Positions 1 to 7,197 are shown, counted from the first letter of the stretch. The stretch is DNA of 18,840 nucleotides from an uncultured Collinsella sp. (GCA_900544385.1 UQVD01000038.1:1-18840); one strand, 5' to 3'. A program made the numbers and translations. The notes: generated by a model not told the origin, from the sequence alone.

Positions 1-411
1 ATCGAGCTTGATGACGGCGCGCATGCCGCCCGGATGGCGCTCGGCAGCCGCGGCCATCAGCGCCGCGCGCTCACACACAAGCCCAAAGCCCGCTCGCATA
101 TCGAACGCCCCCGCAAAGGTGAGCGCGGCGACTTCGCCCAGCGAGAATCCCGCACAGGCGGCAGGTACCACGCCGCGCTCACGCAGGGCGGCAGCCGCTG
201 CCAGGTCGTGAACGAACACGCACGGCTGCGTGTTCTCGGTCTGCGAGAGCTCCTCCTTGGAGGCACTCCGGCACTGCTCGCTGGTCCCCGGGCGCACCTC
301 GTCGGCAATGGTGAACACCTCGGCGGCCGCCGGCGATGTCTCGATCAGGTCGACGCCCATCGCGGGGTGTTGGGCACCCTGGCCGGCAAACAGAAACGCT
401 ACGCTACCCAT
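1..411 (-). CDS. fabD: Malonyl-CoA:ACP transacylase FabD, N-terminal 137 residues (cut by window edge)
   Basis: FabD moves malonate from CoA to acyl carrier protein, giving the extender unit for fatty-acid elongation in the cytoplasm. Translating the minus strand from the ATG at 409-411 gives a protein opening with MGSVAFLFAGQGAQ; the FAGQGAQ block near residues 8-14 is the family's N-terminal hallmark. The nucleophile motif appears as AGFSLGE with serine at residue 90. The family often has histidine or leucine before this serine, so phenylalanine is a mild variant. The start overlaps the fabK stop by 13 bases, implying translational coupling; the upstream Shine-Dalgarno match (AAGGG) is weak and lies inside fabK. 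The catalytic histidine region and the C-terminus lie beyond position 1. The family and the start are quite certain; only the missing part cannot be judged. Confidence 0.93.
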   Translation of the reverse strand, partial: MGSVAFLFAGQGAQHPAMGVDLIETSPAAAEVFTIADEVRPGTSEQCRSASKEELSQTENTQPCVFVHDLAAAAALRERGVVPAACAGFSLGEVAALTFAGAFDMRAGFGLVCERAALMAAAAERHPGGMRAVIKLD

Positions 412-1343
412 GCGGACGCACCCTTCAGGACGCGCTCGGCGCCATCGACCAGATCGTCAACGATTTCGCGTGCGCTCTGGCGCTCGCTAACCATGCCGGC
501 AATCTGTCCACACAAAAACGAACCCTCTTCGTAATTGCCGTCCTTGGCGGCCTTGCGAAGGGCGCCCGTGCCCATGGCCCCGAGCTCCTCGACACTTACG
601 CCCGCCGCCTCGCTCTTGGCGTAGGCGTTGGTAAAGGGGCTCTTGAGGGCGCGCACCGGATGTCCCGTCGAGCGGCCGGTCGCACGCGTCGAAGTGTCGT
701 TGGCCTTCAGGACCATCTCTTTGTACTGCTCCGAGACGGTGCACTCGTCTGCGACCAGAAAGCGCGTACCCACTTGCACGCCTTCGGCGCCCAGCATAAA
801 GGCGGCCGCCACGCCGCGGCCGTCGGCAATACCGCCGGCGGCCACGACGGGAATGTTGACCGCATCGACGACCTGCGGCACCAGTGCCATCGTCGAGGTC
901 TCGCCAATATGGCCGCCCGATTCGGTACCCTCGGCAACAACCGCCGTGGCTCCACGACGCGCCACGAGGCGCGCCAGCGCCACCGAAGCCACAACGGGGA
1001 TGACCTTGATGCCCGCATCGTTCCAAGCTTTCATGTACTTGGTGGGATTACCGGCACCAGTCACCACAACGGGCACCTGCTCATCGATCACAACCTGTGC
1101 AACCTCGTCGGCAAACGGGCTCATGAGCATGACGTTAACGCCAAAGGGCTTATCCGTCTTGGTGCGCAGCTCATGAATCTGGTCGCGAAGCCAGTCGGCG
1201 TCGGCATTCATAGCCGCGATGATGCCTAGGCCGCCCGCCTCGGATACGGCCGATGCCAGTGAGGCGTCGGCAATCCAGGCCATGCCGCCCTGGAACACGG
1301 GCTTTTCGATGCCGAGCAGATCGCAGAGAGGAGTCTTGAGCAT
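399..1343 (-). CDS. fabK: FMN-dependent enoyl-ACP reductase II (FabK)
   Basis: This enzyme performs the last reductive step of each fatty-acid elongation cycle, reducing trans-2-enoyl-ACP with NAD(P)H and FMN. The 314-residue product fits the FabK family length. It has the N-terminal FQGGMAW block (residues 17-23), the AGGLGII loop (36-42), PFGVNVML (66-73), TGAGNP (95-100), the ESGGHIG motif with the expected catalytic histidine at residue 145, and the flavin-phosphate segment AAGGIADGRG followed by GAEGVQVGTRF. The related nitronate monooxygenases share this fold, but the HIG motif and the position inside a fab operon favour FabK. The ATG is two bases after the acpP stop (TAG-AG-ATG), with GGAGAAG from the end of acpP as ribosome site. 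No FabI is seen here; FabK enzymes are known to be insensitive to triclosan. Confidence 0.95.
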   Translation of the reverse strand: MLKTPLCDLLGIEKPVFQGGMAWIADASLASAVSEAGGLGIIAAMNADADWLRDQIHELRTKTDKPFGVNVMLMSPFADEVAQVVIDEQVPVVVTGAGNPTKYMKAWNDAGIKVIPVVASVALARLVARRGATAVVAEGTESGGHIGETSTMALVPQVVDAVNIPVVAAGGIADGRGVAAAFMLGAEGVQVGTRFLVADECTVSEQYKEMVLKANDTSTRATGRSTGHPVRALKSPFTNAYAKSEAAGVSVEELGAMGTGALRKAAKDGNYEEGSFLCGQIAGMVSERQSAREIVDDLVDGAERVLKGASAWVA

Positions 1344-1345
1344 CT

Positions 1346-1582
1346 CTACTTCTCCAATGCCGCCTCGACCGTATCGGCGAACTCGCCGACCGTCTTGGGG
1401 TTCTCCTCGGTATCAAGCTGGATGCCAAACTCGTCCTCAACGGCGACGAGAATCTCGACGGTACCCAGGCTGTCGAGGCCAATCTCCTCGAGCGTGGACT
1501 CGGGCCTCATCTCGACGTCGTCAAGGCCAGCGGTCTCGCGGATAACGTCGCAAACGCGCTCGAAGGTCTTCTGATCTGCCAT
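1346..1582 (-). CDS. acpP: Acyl carrier protein
   Basis: This is the small acidic carrier that holds growing acyl chains on a phosphopantetheine arm. The product is 78 residues, the usual size. The attachment motif is GLDSLGTVE, with the modified serine at residue 38 in the canonical DSL triplet, followed by the acidic helix EDEFGIQLDTEE typical of the partner-binding face. I chose the ATG at 1580-1582 because it has a strong AAAGGAG ribosome site eight bases upstream and gives the normal N-terminus MADQKTFERV; an in-frame start further upstream would add 13 atypical residues. It lies 52 bases after fabH and two bases before fabK, in the same operon. Confidence 0.97.
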   Translation of the reverse strand: MADQKTFERVCDVIRETAGLDDVEMRPESTLEEIGLDSLGTVEILVAVEDEFGIQLDTEENPKTVGEFADTVEAALEK

Positions 1583-1634
1583 GGTAGTTCTCCTTTGGTT
1601 GTGCCCTAGGGGCGTTTTCATTTCCTATGTGCGA

Positions 1635-2594
1635 CTACTTCCAACGAAGCAGATAGCCACCTATATCCAGACCGGCGCCAAATCCAACCAAGGCGATGGT
1701 GTCGCCTGTGTGAAGTGCACCGGCGTTTGCCAGCCGGTCGAGGGCAAGCGGAATGCATGCGCTCGAAATGTTGCCGGTCTCGCGCAACGTGCGAACCACA
1801 CGCTCGTCCGGCACGCCCAGGCGCTTGACCGCCTGGCTCAGGATTCGTTCGTTAGCCTGATGGAATACAAAATGATCGATGTCTTCGACCGAAATGCCCG
1901 CATCGATCGCAAGCTTATGGACCGTGTCGCAGATGGCGTTGACGCCGAACTTGAACACGCGGCGGCCATTCATGGACAGCACGCTCGCGCTATCTGCGGA
2001 AGCCTTAAACGGCGAGGTGCCGAGCAGACCGGGAACGCGCAAGGTCTCGACGTCGGGCGCCGTCGAAAGCTCAACGGCAAGGGGGTTGTCTCCCCCAGTC
2101 CCAATCACTGCGGCTCCTGCCCCATCGCCAAAGAGCACGCACGTGGCACGGTCGGTCCAATCGAGCGCGCGCGTCATCTGCTCGGCCGCAACGACTAGCA
2201 CGCACTCGGCACGGCTGCGGGCGATATAGCCCTCGGCGACATCGAGCGCAAATACGAAGCCGGCGCAGGCCGCCGAGACATCGAAGGCAGGGCACGTCGC
2301 GCCAAGTCGCTCTGCAACGGCACACGCCTCGGCGGGAACAAGGTGGTCACCCGTCGTCGTCGAGCAGACGATCAGATCCAGCTGGCTCGCGTCGATTCCG
2401 GACACCTGGAGTGCCCGCTCGCTCGCCGCTACGGCAAGGTCGTCAAGTGACTCGGCGGTGCACACATGGCGGCTCTTGATCCCCGTACGGGTAAAAATCC
2501 ACTCATCCGAGGTGTCCAGGAACTCAGACAGCTCGTCATTGGAAACACTGCGTTCAGGAAGTGCCGAACCTGTTCCAAGAATCGTGAAACCCAT
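1635..2594 (-). CDS. fabH: 3-oxoacyl-ACP synthase III (FabH)
   Basis: FabH starts fatty-acid synthesis by condensing an acyl-CoA primer with malonyl-ACP. The 319-residue product has the full Cys-His-Asn triad: C110 in DVSAACAGF, H245 in FHQAN and N275 in ETGNISSA. Other hallmarks are the DEWIFTRTGI block (30-39) and GDGAGAA (156-162). The C-terminal motif reads GFGAGLDIGGYLLRW, a slight variant of the common FGGGLTWG pattern. The ATG at 2592-2594 has an excellent AAAGGAGG ribosome site and matches the normal start; 19 extra in-frame codons upstream overlap the putative operator and were rejected. It is the first gene of the minus-strand fab operon, and two direct repeats in its upstream region suggest transcriptional control. 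Confidence 0.96.
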   Translation of the reverse strand: MGFTILGTGSALPERSVSNDELSEFLDTSDEWIFTRTGIKSRHVCTAESLDDLAVAASERALQVSGIDASQLDLIVCSTTTGDHLVPAEACAVAERLGATCPAFDVSAACAGFVFALDVAEGYIARSRAECVLVVAAEQMTRALDWTDRATCVLFGDGAGAAVIGTGGDNPLAVELSTAPDVETLRVPGLLGTSPFKASADSASVLSMNGRRVFKFGVNAICDTVHKLAIDAGISVEDIDHFVFHQANERILSQAVKRLGVPDERVVRTLRETGNISSACIPLALDRLANAGALHTGDTIALVGFGAGLDIGGYLLRWK

Positions 2595-2611
2595 CACTAA
2601 CCTCCTTTGAG

Positions 2612-2629
2612 TTGTTGACGTGTTTACAT
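2612..2629. repeat. 18-bp direct repeat, copy 1 (putative operator, fabH side)
   Basis: The sequence TTGTTGACGTGTTTACAT recurs at 2660-2677 with one mismatch, 48 bases away start to start. Each copy contains a partial dyad of the form TGTTRAC-GT-GTTAACA. This copy lies between the fabH ribosome site and a -10-like TATCCT (2640-2645, minus strand), where a bound repressor could block transcription. The repeat is seen directly; the operator role is inference, and it does not match the FapR or FabT consensus as I know them. Confidence 0.55.
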
Positions 2630-2659
2630 CGACCAAGAGAGGATAACGCATTTCAGTCT

Positions 2660-2677
2660 TTGTTGACGTGTTAACAT
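2660..2677. repeat. 18-bp direct repeat, copy 2 (putative operator, birA side)
   Basis: The sequence TTGTTGACGTGTTAACAT matches copy 1 at 17 of 18 bases and has the better dyad of the two (TGTTGAC against GTTAACA, six of seven positions). It would cover the -35 position of a minus-strand promoter whose -10 is TATCCT at 2640-2645. I found no convincing plus-strand promoter for birA between this site and 2770, so control of birA by the same sites cannot be judged. Confidence 0.55.
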
Positions 2678-2770
2678 TAAATTGTCCAAAAGCGACAAAG
2701 GCTTCACATTGTGTCTATCTCTCGACACCATTGCGCGATTGCCTTATTAACTTAGGAGGTAGCAGCTGTT

Positions 2771-3547
2771 ATGGATTCTCGTTTAACGATAGTCGACGTA
2801 ACCGGATCGACCAACGATGACCTGCTCGAAGCAGGAAAACAGGGAGCGCCACACGGCACAGGACTTGCCGCCCGCGCGCAAACGGCAGGACGCGGCCGGC
2901 GCGGCCACAAGTGGGATTCAACCGCCGGCAACCTATTGCTTTCGATTGTCCTGCGTCCATGCGTTAATCCCGCAAAGTACTCTGGTCTTGCCGCCGTCAG
3001 CGGCCTAGCGGTGCTTGCGGCGCTCGAAAAACAGGGCCTTGCAAACGAGATTCGCCTTAAATGGCCCAACGATCTGGTCGCGCGAGGACGCAAGCTCGGC
3101 GGCATTCTGGTCGAGGCGGCACGCGATAACGAAGGCAAACCTTTCGCCGTCTGTGGCATTGGCGTCAATGTGAACTATGTACCCTCGGAGGTTCCCGATG
3201 GCGGCCTGCCGGCAATCGGTCTCTCGGATCTCAACGAGAGCGTTCCCGCCGTCGACATGCTCCTCGATGAGGTCTATCACGCAGTTATAGACGCTGTAGA
3301 TGCCTGGGCAGAGCGCCTCAACGCCAAGGAAGAAGACGCCGATCCGCTCGCGCCCGTCCGCGACGAATATATCGCTCACCTCAATTGGATCGGGAAGCAC
3401 GTTATCGCCCGCTCCCCCGCTGAGGACGAGCTGGCACGTGGCATCTTTAAAACGGTCGATGGCTTTGGTCGCGCGTGCATCGAAACGGAAGACGGCTTGC
3501 GATCCTTCCATTTTGAGGAGGCATCGCTGCGCCCCTTGAGCGAATAG
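2771..3547 (+). CDS. birA: Biotin--[acetyl-CoA-carboxylase] ligase, catalytic form without DNA-binding domain
   Basis: BirA activates biotin with ATP and attaches it to the carrier lysine of acetyl-CoA carboxylase, the enzyme that makes malonyl-CoA. The 258-residue protein begins directly with the catalytic domain: the TGSTND segment (11-16), the biotinyl-AMP loop GRGRRGHKW (40-48), KWPNDL (97-102) and KLGGILVE (108-115), then GIGVNVN and a small C-terminal domain from about residue 205. There is no N-terminal winged-helix domain, so it is a monofunctional (group I) ligase rather than a repressor. The ribosome site AGGAGGT lies ten bases before the ATG, a long but acceptable spacing, and no in-frame start is nearer. 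It diverges from the fab operon and converges on rpsJ. Confidence 0.94.
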   Translation: MDSRLTIVDVTGSTNDDLLEAGKQGAPHGTGLAARAQTAGRGRRGHKWDSTAGNLLLSIVLRPCVNPAKYSGLAAVSGLAVLAALEKQGLANEIRLKWPNDLVARGRKLGGILVEAARDNEGKPFAVCGIGVNVNYVPSEVPDGGLPAIGLSDLNESVPAVDMLLDEVYHAVIDAVDAWAERLNAKEEDADPLAPVRDEYIAHLNWIGKHVIARSPAEDELARGIFKTVDGFGRACIETEDGLRSFHFEEASLRPLSE

Positions 3548-3605
3548 GGCACCGCAGTCACCTGCTCAGCAGCACTACCAGGCAGTCCAAACCATCATTC
3601 AAAAC

Positions 3606-3640
3606 AAAAGAGCCCCGCTACCAAGATGGCAGCGGGGCTC
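3606..3640 (-). terminator. Intrinsic terminator of the str/rpsJ transcript
   Basis: A ten-pair GC-rich stem (GAGCCCCGCT at 3610-3619 with its complement at 3631-3640) has further partial pairing inside. On the minus strand it is followed by TTTTGTTTTG. It lies 22 bases past the rpsJ stop. The plus-strand side lacks a T-run, so it is mainly the rpsJ terminator, though it may also hinder birA read-through. Confidence 0.9.
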
Positions 3641-3662
3641 TATAAGCTATGAGCGATATCGC

Positions 3663-3971
3663 TTAGAGCTTGATGTCGATGTCGACGCCAGCGGGGAGGT
3701 CGAGACGCATGAGCGAATCAACGGTGCCCGAGGTGGGGTCGAGGATGTCGATGAGGCGCTTGTGGGTGCGCATCTCGAACTGCTCACGGGAGTCCTTGTT
3801 CACGTGCGGCGAGCGGATAACCGTGTACAGGTTGCGCTCGGTGGGCAGGGGGACAGGACCGGAAACGCGAGCGCCGGTCTTCTGAGCGGTCTCGACGATG
3901 AGCTTCGCGGACTGATCGACGACCTCGTGATCATAGCCCTTGAGGCGAATGCGGATCTTCTGGGTAGCCAA
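3663..3971 (-). CDS. rpsJ: 30S ribosomal protein S10
   Basis: S10 is a head protein of the small ribosomal subunit and, as NusE, also a transcription antitermination partner of NusB. The 102-residue product has the standard length and landmarks: KIRIRLKGYDHEVVDQ at the N-terminus, the loop GPVPLPTERNLYTVIRSPHVNKDSREQFE and the end GVDIDIKL. The start is a TTG at 3969-3971, supported by GGAGG six bases upstream and by the family N-terminus ATQKIRIRLK. It follows fusA by 60 bases, then transcription ends. In many bacteria rpsJ opens the S10 cluster (rplC, rplD and so on); here those genes are absent and a birA gene faces it, so S10 is the last gene of the str operon. Confidence 0.97.
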   Translation of the reverse strand: MATQKIRIRLKGYDHEVVDQSAKLIVETAQKTGARVSGPVPLPTERNLYTVIRSPHVNKDSREQFEMRTHKRLIDILDPTSGTVDSLMRLDLPAGVDIDIKL

Positions 3972-4031
3972 CTTAAACCTCCAAAGAGTGCGAGAGATGT
4001 TCTCGCGGATTACGTAACAGGGAGCTCGAAC

Positions 4032-6131
4032 TTAGGCGTTCTTGCTCATGACCTCGTCCACGATGGACTTGGGCGCGGGCTCATAAGAGTCGAACTGCAT
4101 CGTGTAGGATGCACGGCCCTGGGTCTGGGAGCGAAGGTCGGTAGCGTAACCGAACATCTCGCCCAGCGGCACCTTGGCACGGATGAGCTTGCTGTTCTTG
4201 CGATCCTCCATGCCCTCGATCTTGCCGCGGCGACCGGAGAGGTTGCCCATAACGTCGCCCATGTACTGCTCGGGGGTCTCAACCTCGACAGCCATGATCG
4301 GCTCGAGCAGCTGCGGATCAGACTTCTTGAGGGCGTCCTTGATAGCCATGGAACCGGCGATCTTGAAGGCGGCCTCGGAGGAGTCGACCTCGTGGTAAGA
4401 ACCGTCGAACAGGGTGACCTTAACGTCGAGGACCGGGAAGCCGGCGATAACACCGGTGTTCAGGGCCTCCTGGATGCCCTTGTCGATGGACGGGATGTAC
4501 TCCTTGGGCACGACGCCGCCGACGATAGCGTTGACGAACTCGTAGCCGAAGCCCTCCTCCATCTTCTCGAGCTTGATGACGGCGTGGCCGTACTGACCGC
4601 GACCGCCGGACTGACGGACGAACTTGCCCTCAGCCTTCTCGACGTCGTGACCAGCGGTCTCGCGGTAGGCAACCTGGGGCTTACCAACGTTAGCGTCAAC
4701 CTTGAACTCGCGGAGCAGACGGTCGACGATAATCTCGAGGTGCAGCTCGCCCATGCCGGCGATGATGGTCTGGCCGGTCTCGTGGTTGGTGGACACCTGG
4801 AAGGTCGGGTCCTCCTCGGCGAGCTTGGTCAGAGCAAGGGACATCTTGTCCTGCTCGGCCTTGGTCTTGGGCTCGATGGCAACGTCGATAACGGGCTTAG
4901 CGAACTCGATCTTCTCGAGGACGATCTCCTTGCCCTCAGCGCACAGGGTGTCGCCGGTGGTGGAGTTCTTGAAGCCGACGCAAGCGACGATGTCGCCGGC
5001 GGCAGCGTCGTCACGGTCGATACGCTCGGCGGCGTTCATCTCGAGGATGCGGCCGAGGCGCTCGCGCTGACCGTTGGAAGCGTTGACCACGTAGGAGCCG
5101 GACTCGGCACGGCCGGAGTAAACGCGGACATAGGTGAGCTTACCGACGAACGGGTCGGTCATGATCTTGAAGACCAGGCCGGAGAAGGGCTCGTCGAAGG
5201 AAGGATGACGCTGAATCTCCTCGCCGGTGTCCGGATCGGTACCGGTGACGGCCTCAACGTCGAGCGGGCTGGGCAGGTAGTCGACGACAGCGTCGAGCAG
5301 CTCCTGAACGCCCTTGTTCTTGTAGGCGGAGCCCACGAAGACGAGGTTGAGCTCGTTGGCCAGAACGCCCTTACGCAGAGCAGCCTTGAGCTCCTCGACG
5401 GTGAAGTCCTCCTCCATGAGGATCTTCTCCATGAGCTCGTCGTCAAAGCTGGCAGCAGCGTCAAGGAGCTCCTCGCGCTTGGTGGCAGCGATGTCGGCAA
5501 ACTCAGCCGGGATCTCGTCCATCGGCTCGGGGTAGGTCATGCCCTTCTCGTCGGCCTTGAAGTCCCATGCAGTCATGGTGACCAGGTCGATGACGCCCCA
5601 GAAGTTGTCCTCGGCGCCCATCGGGACCTGAGCGGCCACGGCGTTAGCGTCGAGACGATCCTTCATGGTCTCGATAGCGTTGAAGAAGTCAGCGCCCACG
5701 CGGTCATACTTGTTGATGAAGGCGATGCGGGGGACGTTGAAGGTGGAAGCCTGACGCCAAACGGTCTCAGACTGGGGCTGAACGCCGGCAACGGCGTCGA
5801 AGACGGCGACAGCGCCATCGAGGACGCGCAGGCAGCGCTCGACCTCGGCGGTGAAGTCAACGTGGCCCGGGGTGTCGATGATCTGGATGCGGTAGTCCTT
5901 ACCGTCCTTGTTCCAGAAGCAAGTGGTAGCAGCGGAGGTAATGGTTACGCCGCGCTCCTGCTCCTGAACCATCCAGTCCATGGTGGCAGCGCCCTCATGG
6001 ACCTCACCGATCTTGTGGGTCTTACCGGTGTAGTAAAGAATACGCTCGGTCGTGGTGGTCTTACCGGCATCGATGTGGGCCATGATGCCGATGTTACGGG
6101 TATCGGAAAGCTTGTACTTAGGCTTAGCCAT
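4032..6131 (-). CDS. fusA: Translation elongation factor G
   Basis: EF-G is the GTPase that drives mRNA-tRNA translocation and, with RRF, recycles ribosomes. The 699-residue product has the normal five-domain length. GTPase motifs are visible: P-loop AHIDAGKT (18-25), the switch I region ending RGVTITSAATT, DTPGHVDF, and the base-recognition motif as NKYD, a tolerated variant of the more usual NKMD. Domain IV carries SGGRGQYGHA and the end reads YEPAPKSIVDEVMSKNA. The ATG has a purine-rich ribosome site (AAGGAA) and lies 19 bases after rpsG, so the two are cotranslated in one operon. tuf, which commonly follows fusA, is missing; rpsJ stands in its place. Confidence 0.98.
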   Translation of the reverse strand: MAKPKYKLSDTRNIGIMAHIDAGKTTTTERILYYTGKTHKIGEVHEGAATMDWMVQEQERGVTITSAATTCFWNKDGKDYRIQIIDTPGHVDFTAEVERCLRVLDGAVAVFDAVAGVQPQSETVWRQASTFNVPRIAFINKYDRVGADFFNAIETMKDRLDANAVAAQVPMGAEDNFWGVIDLVTMTAWDFKADEKGMTYPEPMDEIPAEFADIAATKREELLDAAASFDDELMEKILMEEDFTVEELKAALRKGVLANELNLVFVGSAYKNKGVQELLDAVVDYLPSPLDVEAVTGTDPDTGEEIQRHPSFDEPFSGLVFKIMTDPFVGKLTYVRVYSGRAESGSYVVNASNGQRERLGRILEMNAAERIDRDDAAAGDIVACVGFKNSTTGDTLCAEGKEIVLEKIEFAKPVIDVAIEPKTKAEQDKMSLALTKLAEEDPTFQVSTNHETGQTIIAGMGELHLEIIVDRLLREFKVDANVGKPQVAYRETAGHDVEKAEGKFVRQSGGRGQYGHAVIKLEKMEEGFGYEFVNAIVGGVVPKEYIPSIDKGIQEALNTGVIAGFPVLDVKVTLFDGSYHEVDSSEAAFKIAGSMAIKDALKKSDPQLLEPIMAVEVETPEQYMGDVMGNLSGRRGKIEGMEDRKNSKLIRAKVPLGEMFGYATDLRSQTQGRASYTMQFDSYEPAPKSIVDEVMSKNA

Positions 6132-6150
6132 GTTAGTTCCTTACCTTAAC

Positions 6151-6624
6151 TTACCAACGATAGTGAGAGAACGCGCGGTTGGCCTCGGCCATCTTGAAGA
6201 CGTCCTCACGCTTCTTGACGGAAGCGCCCAGGCCGTTGGAAGCGTCGAGGATCTCGTTGGCGAGACGCTCGGCCATGGTCTTCTCCTTGCGAGCGCGGGA
6301 GAAGTTGACGATCCAGCGGATACCCAGAGCGGTGGAACGACGGGAGTTGACCTCCATCGGGACCTGATAGGTAGCGCCACCGACACGCTTGGGCTTAACC
6401 TCGAGCGTGGGCTTGACGTTGTCCATAGCCTTCTTGAAGGTAGCGAGAGCGTCGCCACCCTCGGACTTCTCGGCAACGATCTCGAAAGCGGTGTAAACGA
6501 TGCGCTCAGCGGTGGCCTTCTTGCCGTCAAGAAGGACCTTGTTGATGAGCTGAGTCACCAGGCGGTTGTTGTAAACGGCGTCAGGCTGAACCTCACGACG
6601 ATTAGCTGCTGCACGACGCGGCAT
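6151..6624 (-). CDS. rpsG: 30S ribosomal protein S7
   Basis: S7 binds the 3' major domain of 16S rRNA and nucleates assembly of the subunit head near the E site. The 157-residue protein has the family features: MPRRAAANRREV at the start, the VYNNRLVTQLINKVLLDGKK helix region, PTLEVKPKRVGGATYQVPMEV with the beta-hairpin, and the C-terminus ANRAFSHYRW. The ATG has AAGGAG seven bases upstream. It follows rpsL after 73 bases that contain a possible stem-loop and precedes fusA by 19 bases. In E. coli, S7 represses this operon by binding the rpsL-rpsG intercistronic RNA; whether that occurs here is unknown. Confidence 0.97.
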   Translation of the reverse strand: MPRRAAANRREVQPDAVYNNRLVTQLINKVLLDGKKATAERIVYTAFEIVAEKSEGGDALATFKKAMDNVKPTLEVKPKRVGGATYQVPMEVNSRRSTALGIRWIVNFSRARKEKTMAERLANEILDASNGLGASVKKREDVFKMAEANRAFSHYRW

Positions 6625-6646
6625 GTGAAATCTCCTTAAGTGTCTA

Positions 6647-6672
6647 CCGTGCGGCGCTTAGGCGGCACACGG
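6647..6672 (-). promoter_or_regulatory. Possible stem-loop in the rpsL-rpsG intercistronic RNA
   Basis: The 73-base gap between rpsL and rpsG holds an imperfect dyad running from CCGTGC to GCACACGG on the plus strand, and so in the minus-strand transcript. It lacks a T-run and so does not resemble a terminator. In E. coli this intercistronic region is the target of S7 autoregulation. The position is suggestive, but the structure was judged only by eye. Confidence 0.3.
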
Positions 6673-6697
6673 CGAAAGTATCAAAACGTTATCTGGC

Positions 6698-7075
6698 TTA
6701 TTTAGCCTTGGGGCGCTTAGCACCGTACTTGGAACGGGCCTGCATACGGTTCTGGACCGGAGCAGCGTCGTAGGCGCCACGGATGACGTGATAACGGACA
6801 CCAGGGAGGTCACGGACACGACCGCCGCGGACGAGCACGATGGAGTGCTCCTGCAGGTTGTGGCCCTCACCCGGGATGTAAGCGGTAACTTCGATGCCGT
6901 TGACGAGGCGAACACGGGCAACCTTACGAAGAGCCGAGTTCGGCTTCTTGGGGCTCGTGGTGAAGACGCGGGTGCACACGCCGCGCTTCTGGGAGTTGTG
7001 CTGCAGAGCAGCGTTCTTGGACTTCTTGGGCACGGAACGACGGCCCTGGCGAACCAGCTGGTTAATAGTAGGCAA
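6698..7075 (-). CDS. rpsL: 30S ribosomal protein S12 (Lys43, Arg88)
   Basis: S12 lies at the decoding centre and controls accuracy. The 125-residue product has the normal layout: MPTINQLVRQGR, QKRGVCTRVFTTSPKKPNSA, IPGEGHNLQEHS, then the PGVRYHVIRG segment and the QARSKYGAKRPK end. The start is a TTG at 7073-7075 with AAGGAG six bases upstream. Numbering from this start aligns exactly with E. coli: lysine 43, the main streptomycin site, is present, but position 88 is arginine (codon CGT) instead of the usual lysine in RVKDLPG. K88R is an established streptomycin-resistance change in other bacteria. The gene opens the str operon, downstream of a clear promoter at 7169-7197. Confidence 0.97.
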   Translation of the reverse strand: MPTINQLVRQGRRSVPKKSKNAALQHNSQKRGVCTRVFTTSPKKPNSALRKVARVRLVNGIEVTAYIPGEGHNLQEHSIVLVRGGRVRDLPGVRYHVIRGAYDAAPVQNRMQARSKYGAKRPKAK

Positions 7076-7131
7076 AGCGTACTCCTTCTCGAATGATTCC
7101 AGCTTTCTGTAAAGTGCAACGGCTTGAATCG

Positions 7132-7149
7132 AGGGGTCAGCATCCCCCT
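7132..7149 (-). promoter_or_regulatory. Small stem-loop in the rpsL leader
   Basis: Within the roughly 85-base leader between the predicted transcription start and rpsL, AGGGG (7132-7136) pairs with CCCCT (7145-7149) around an eight-base loop. It could be a leader structure for ribosomal-protein feedback, or may simply be chance. Only the dyad itself is seen. Confidence 0.25.
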
Positions 7150-7168
7150 ACGAAACACGCAGTTCGAT

Positions 7169-7197
7169 AGGATACGTGGCGTTAGCTGTGCCGTCAA
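7169..7197 (-). promoter_or_regulatory. Predicted housekeeping promoter of the rpsL-rpsG-fusA-rpsJ operon
   Basis: On the minus strand, TTGACG (7192-7197) is followed after exactly 17 bases by TATCCT (7169-7174). Five of six bases in the -35 match the consensus. Transcription would start near 7162, giving a leader of about 85 bases before the rpsL TTG. The stretch just upstream of the -35 is GC-rich, with an AT-rich patch beginning around 7219. Confidence 0.65.

Noticed and set aside
336..1229. Open frame antisense to fabK and fabD
   Set aside because: The minus strand encodes complete FabK; the antisense product resembles nothing and lacks a ribosome site.
2678..2770. Housekeeping promoter for birA
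   Set aside because: I tried several -35/-10 pairings (for example TTGTCC and TTCACA) and none gave an acceptable -10 at 16-18 bases.
3606..3640. Terminator for birA on the plus strand
   Set aside because: The hairpin is followed on the plus strand by TATAAGCTAT, not a T-run; the T-run lies on the minus-strand side, so it belongs to rpsJ.
3762..6149. A 795-codon open frame antisense to fusA
   Set aside because: Same cause: codon bias of a highly expressed GC-rich gene. fusA on the minus strand has every expected EF-G motif.
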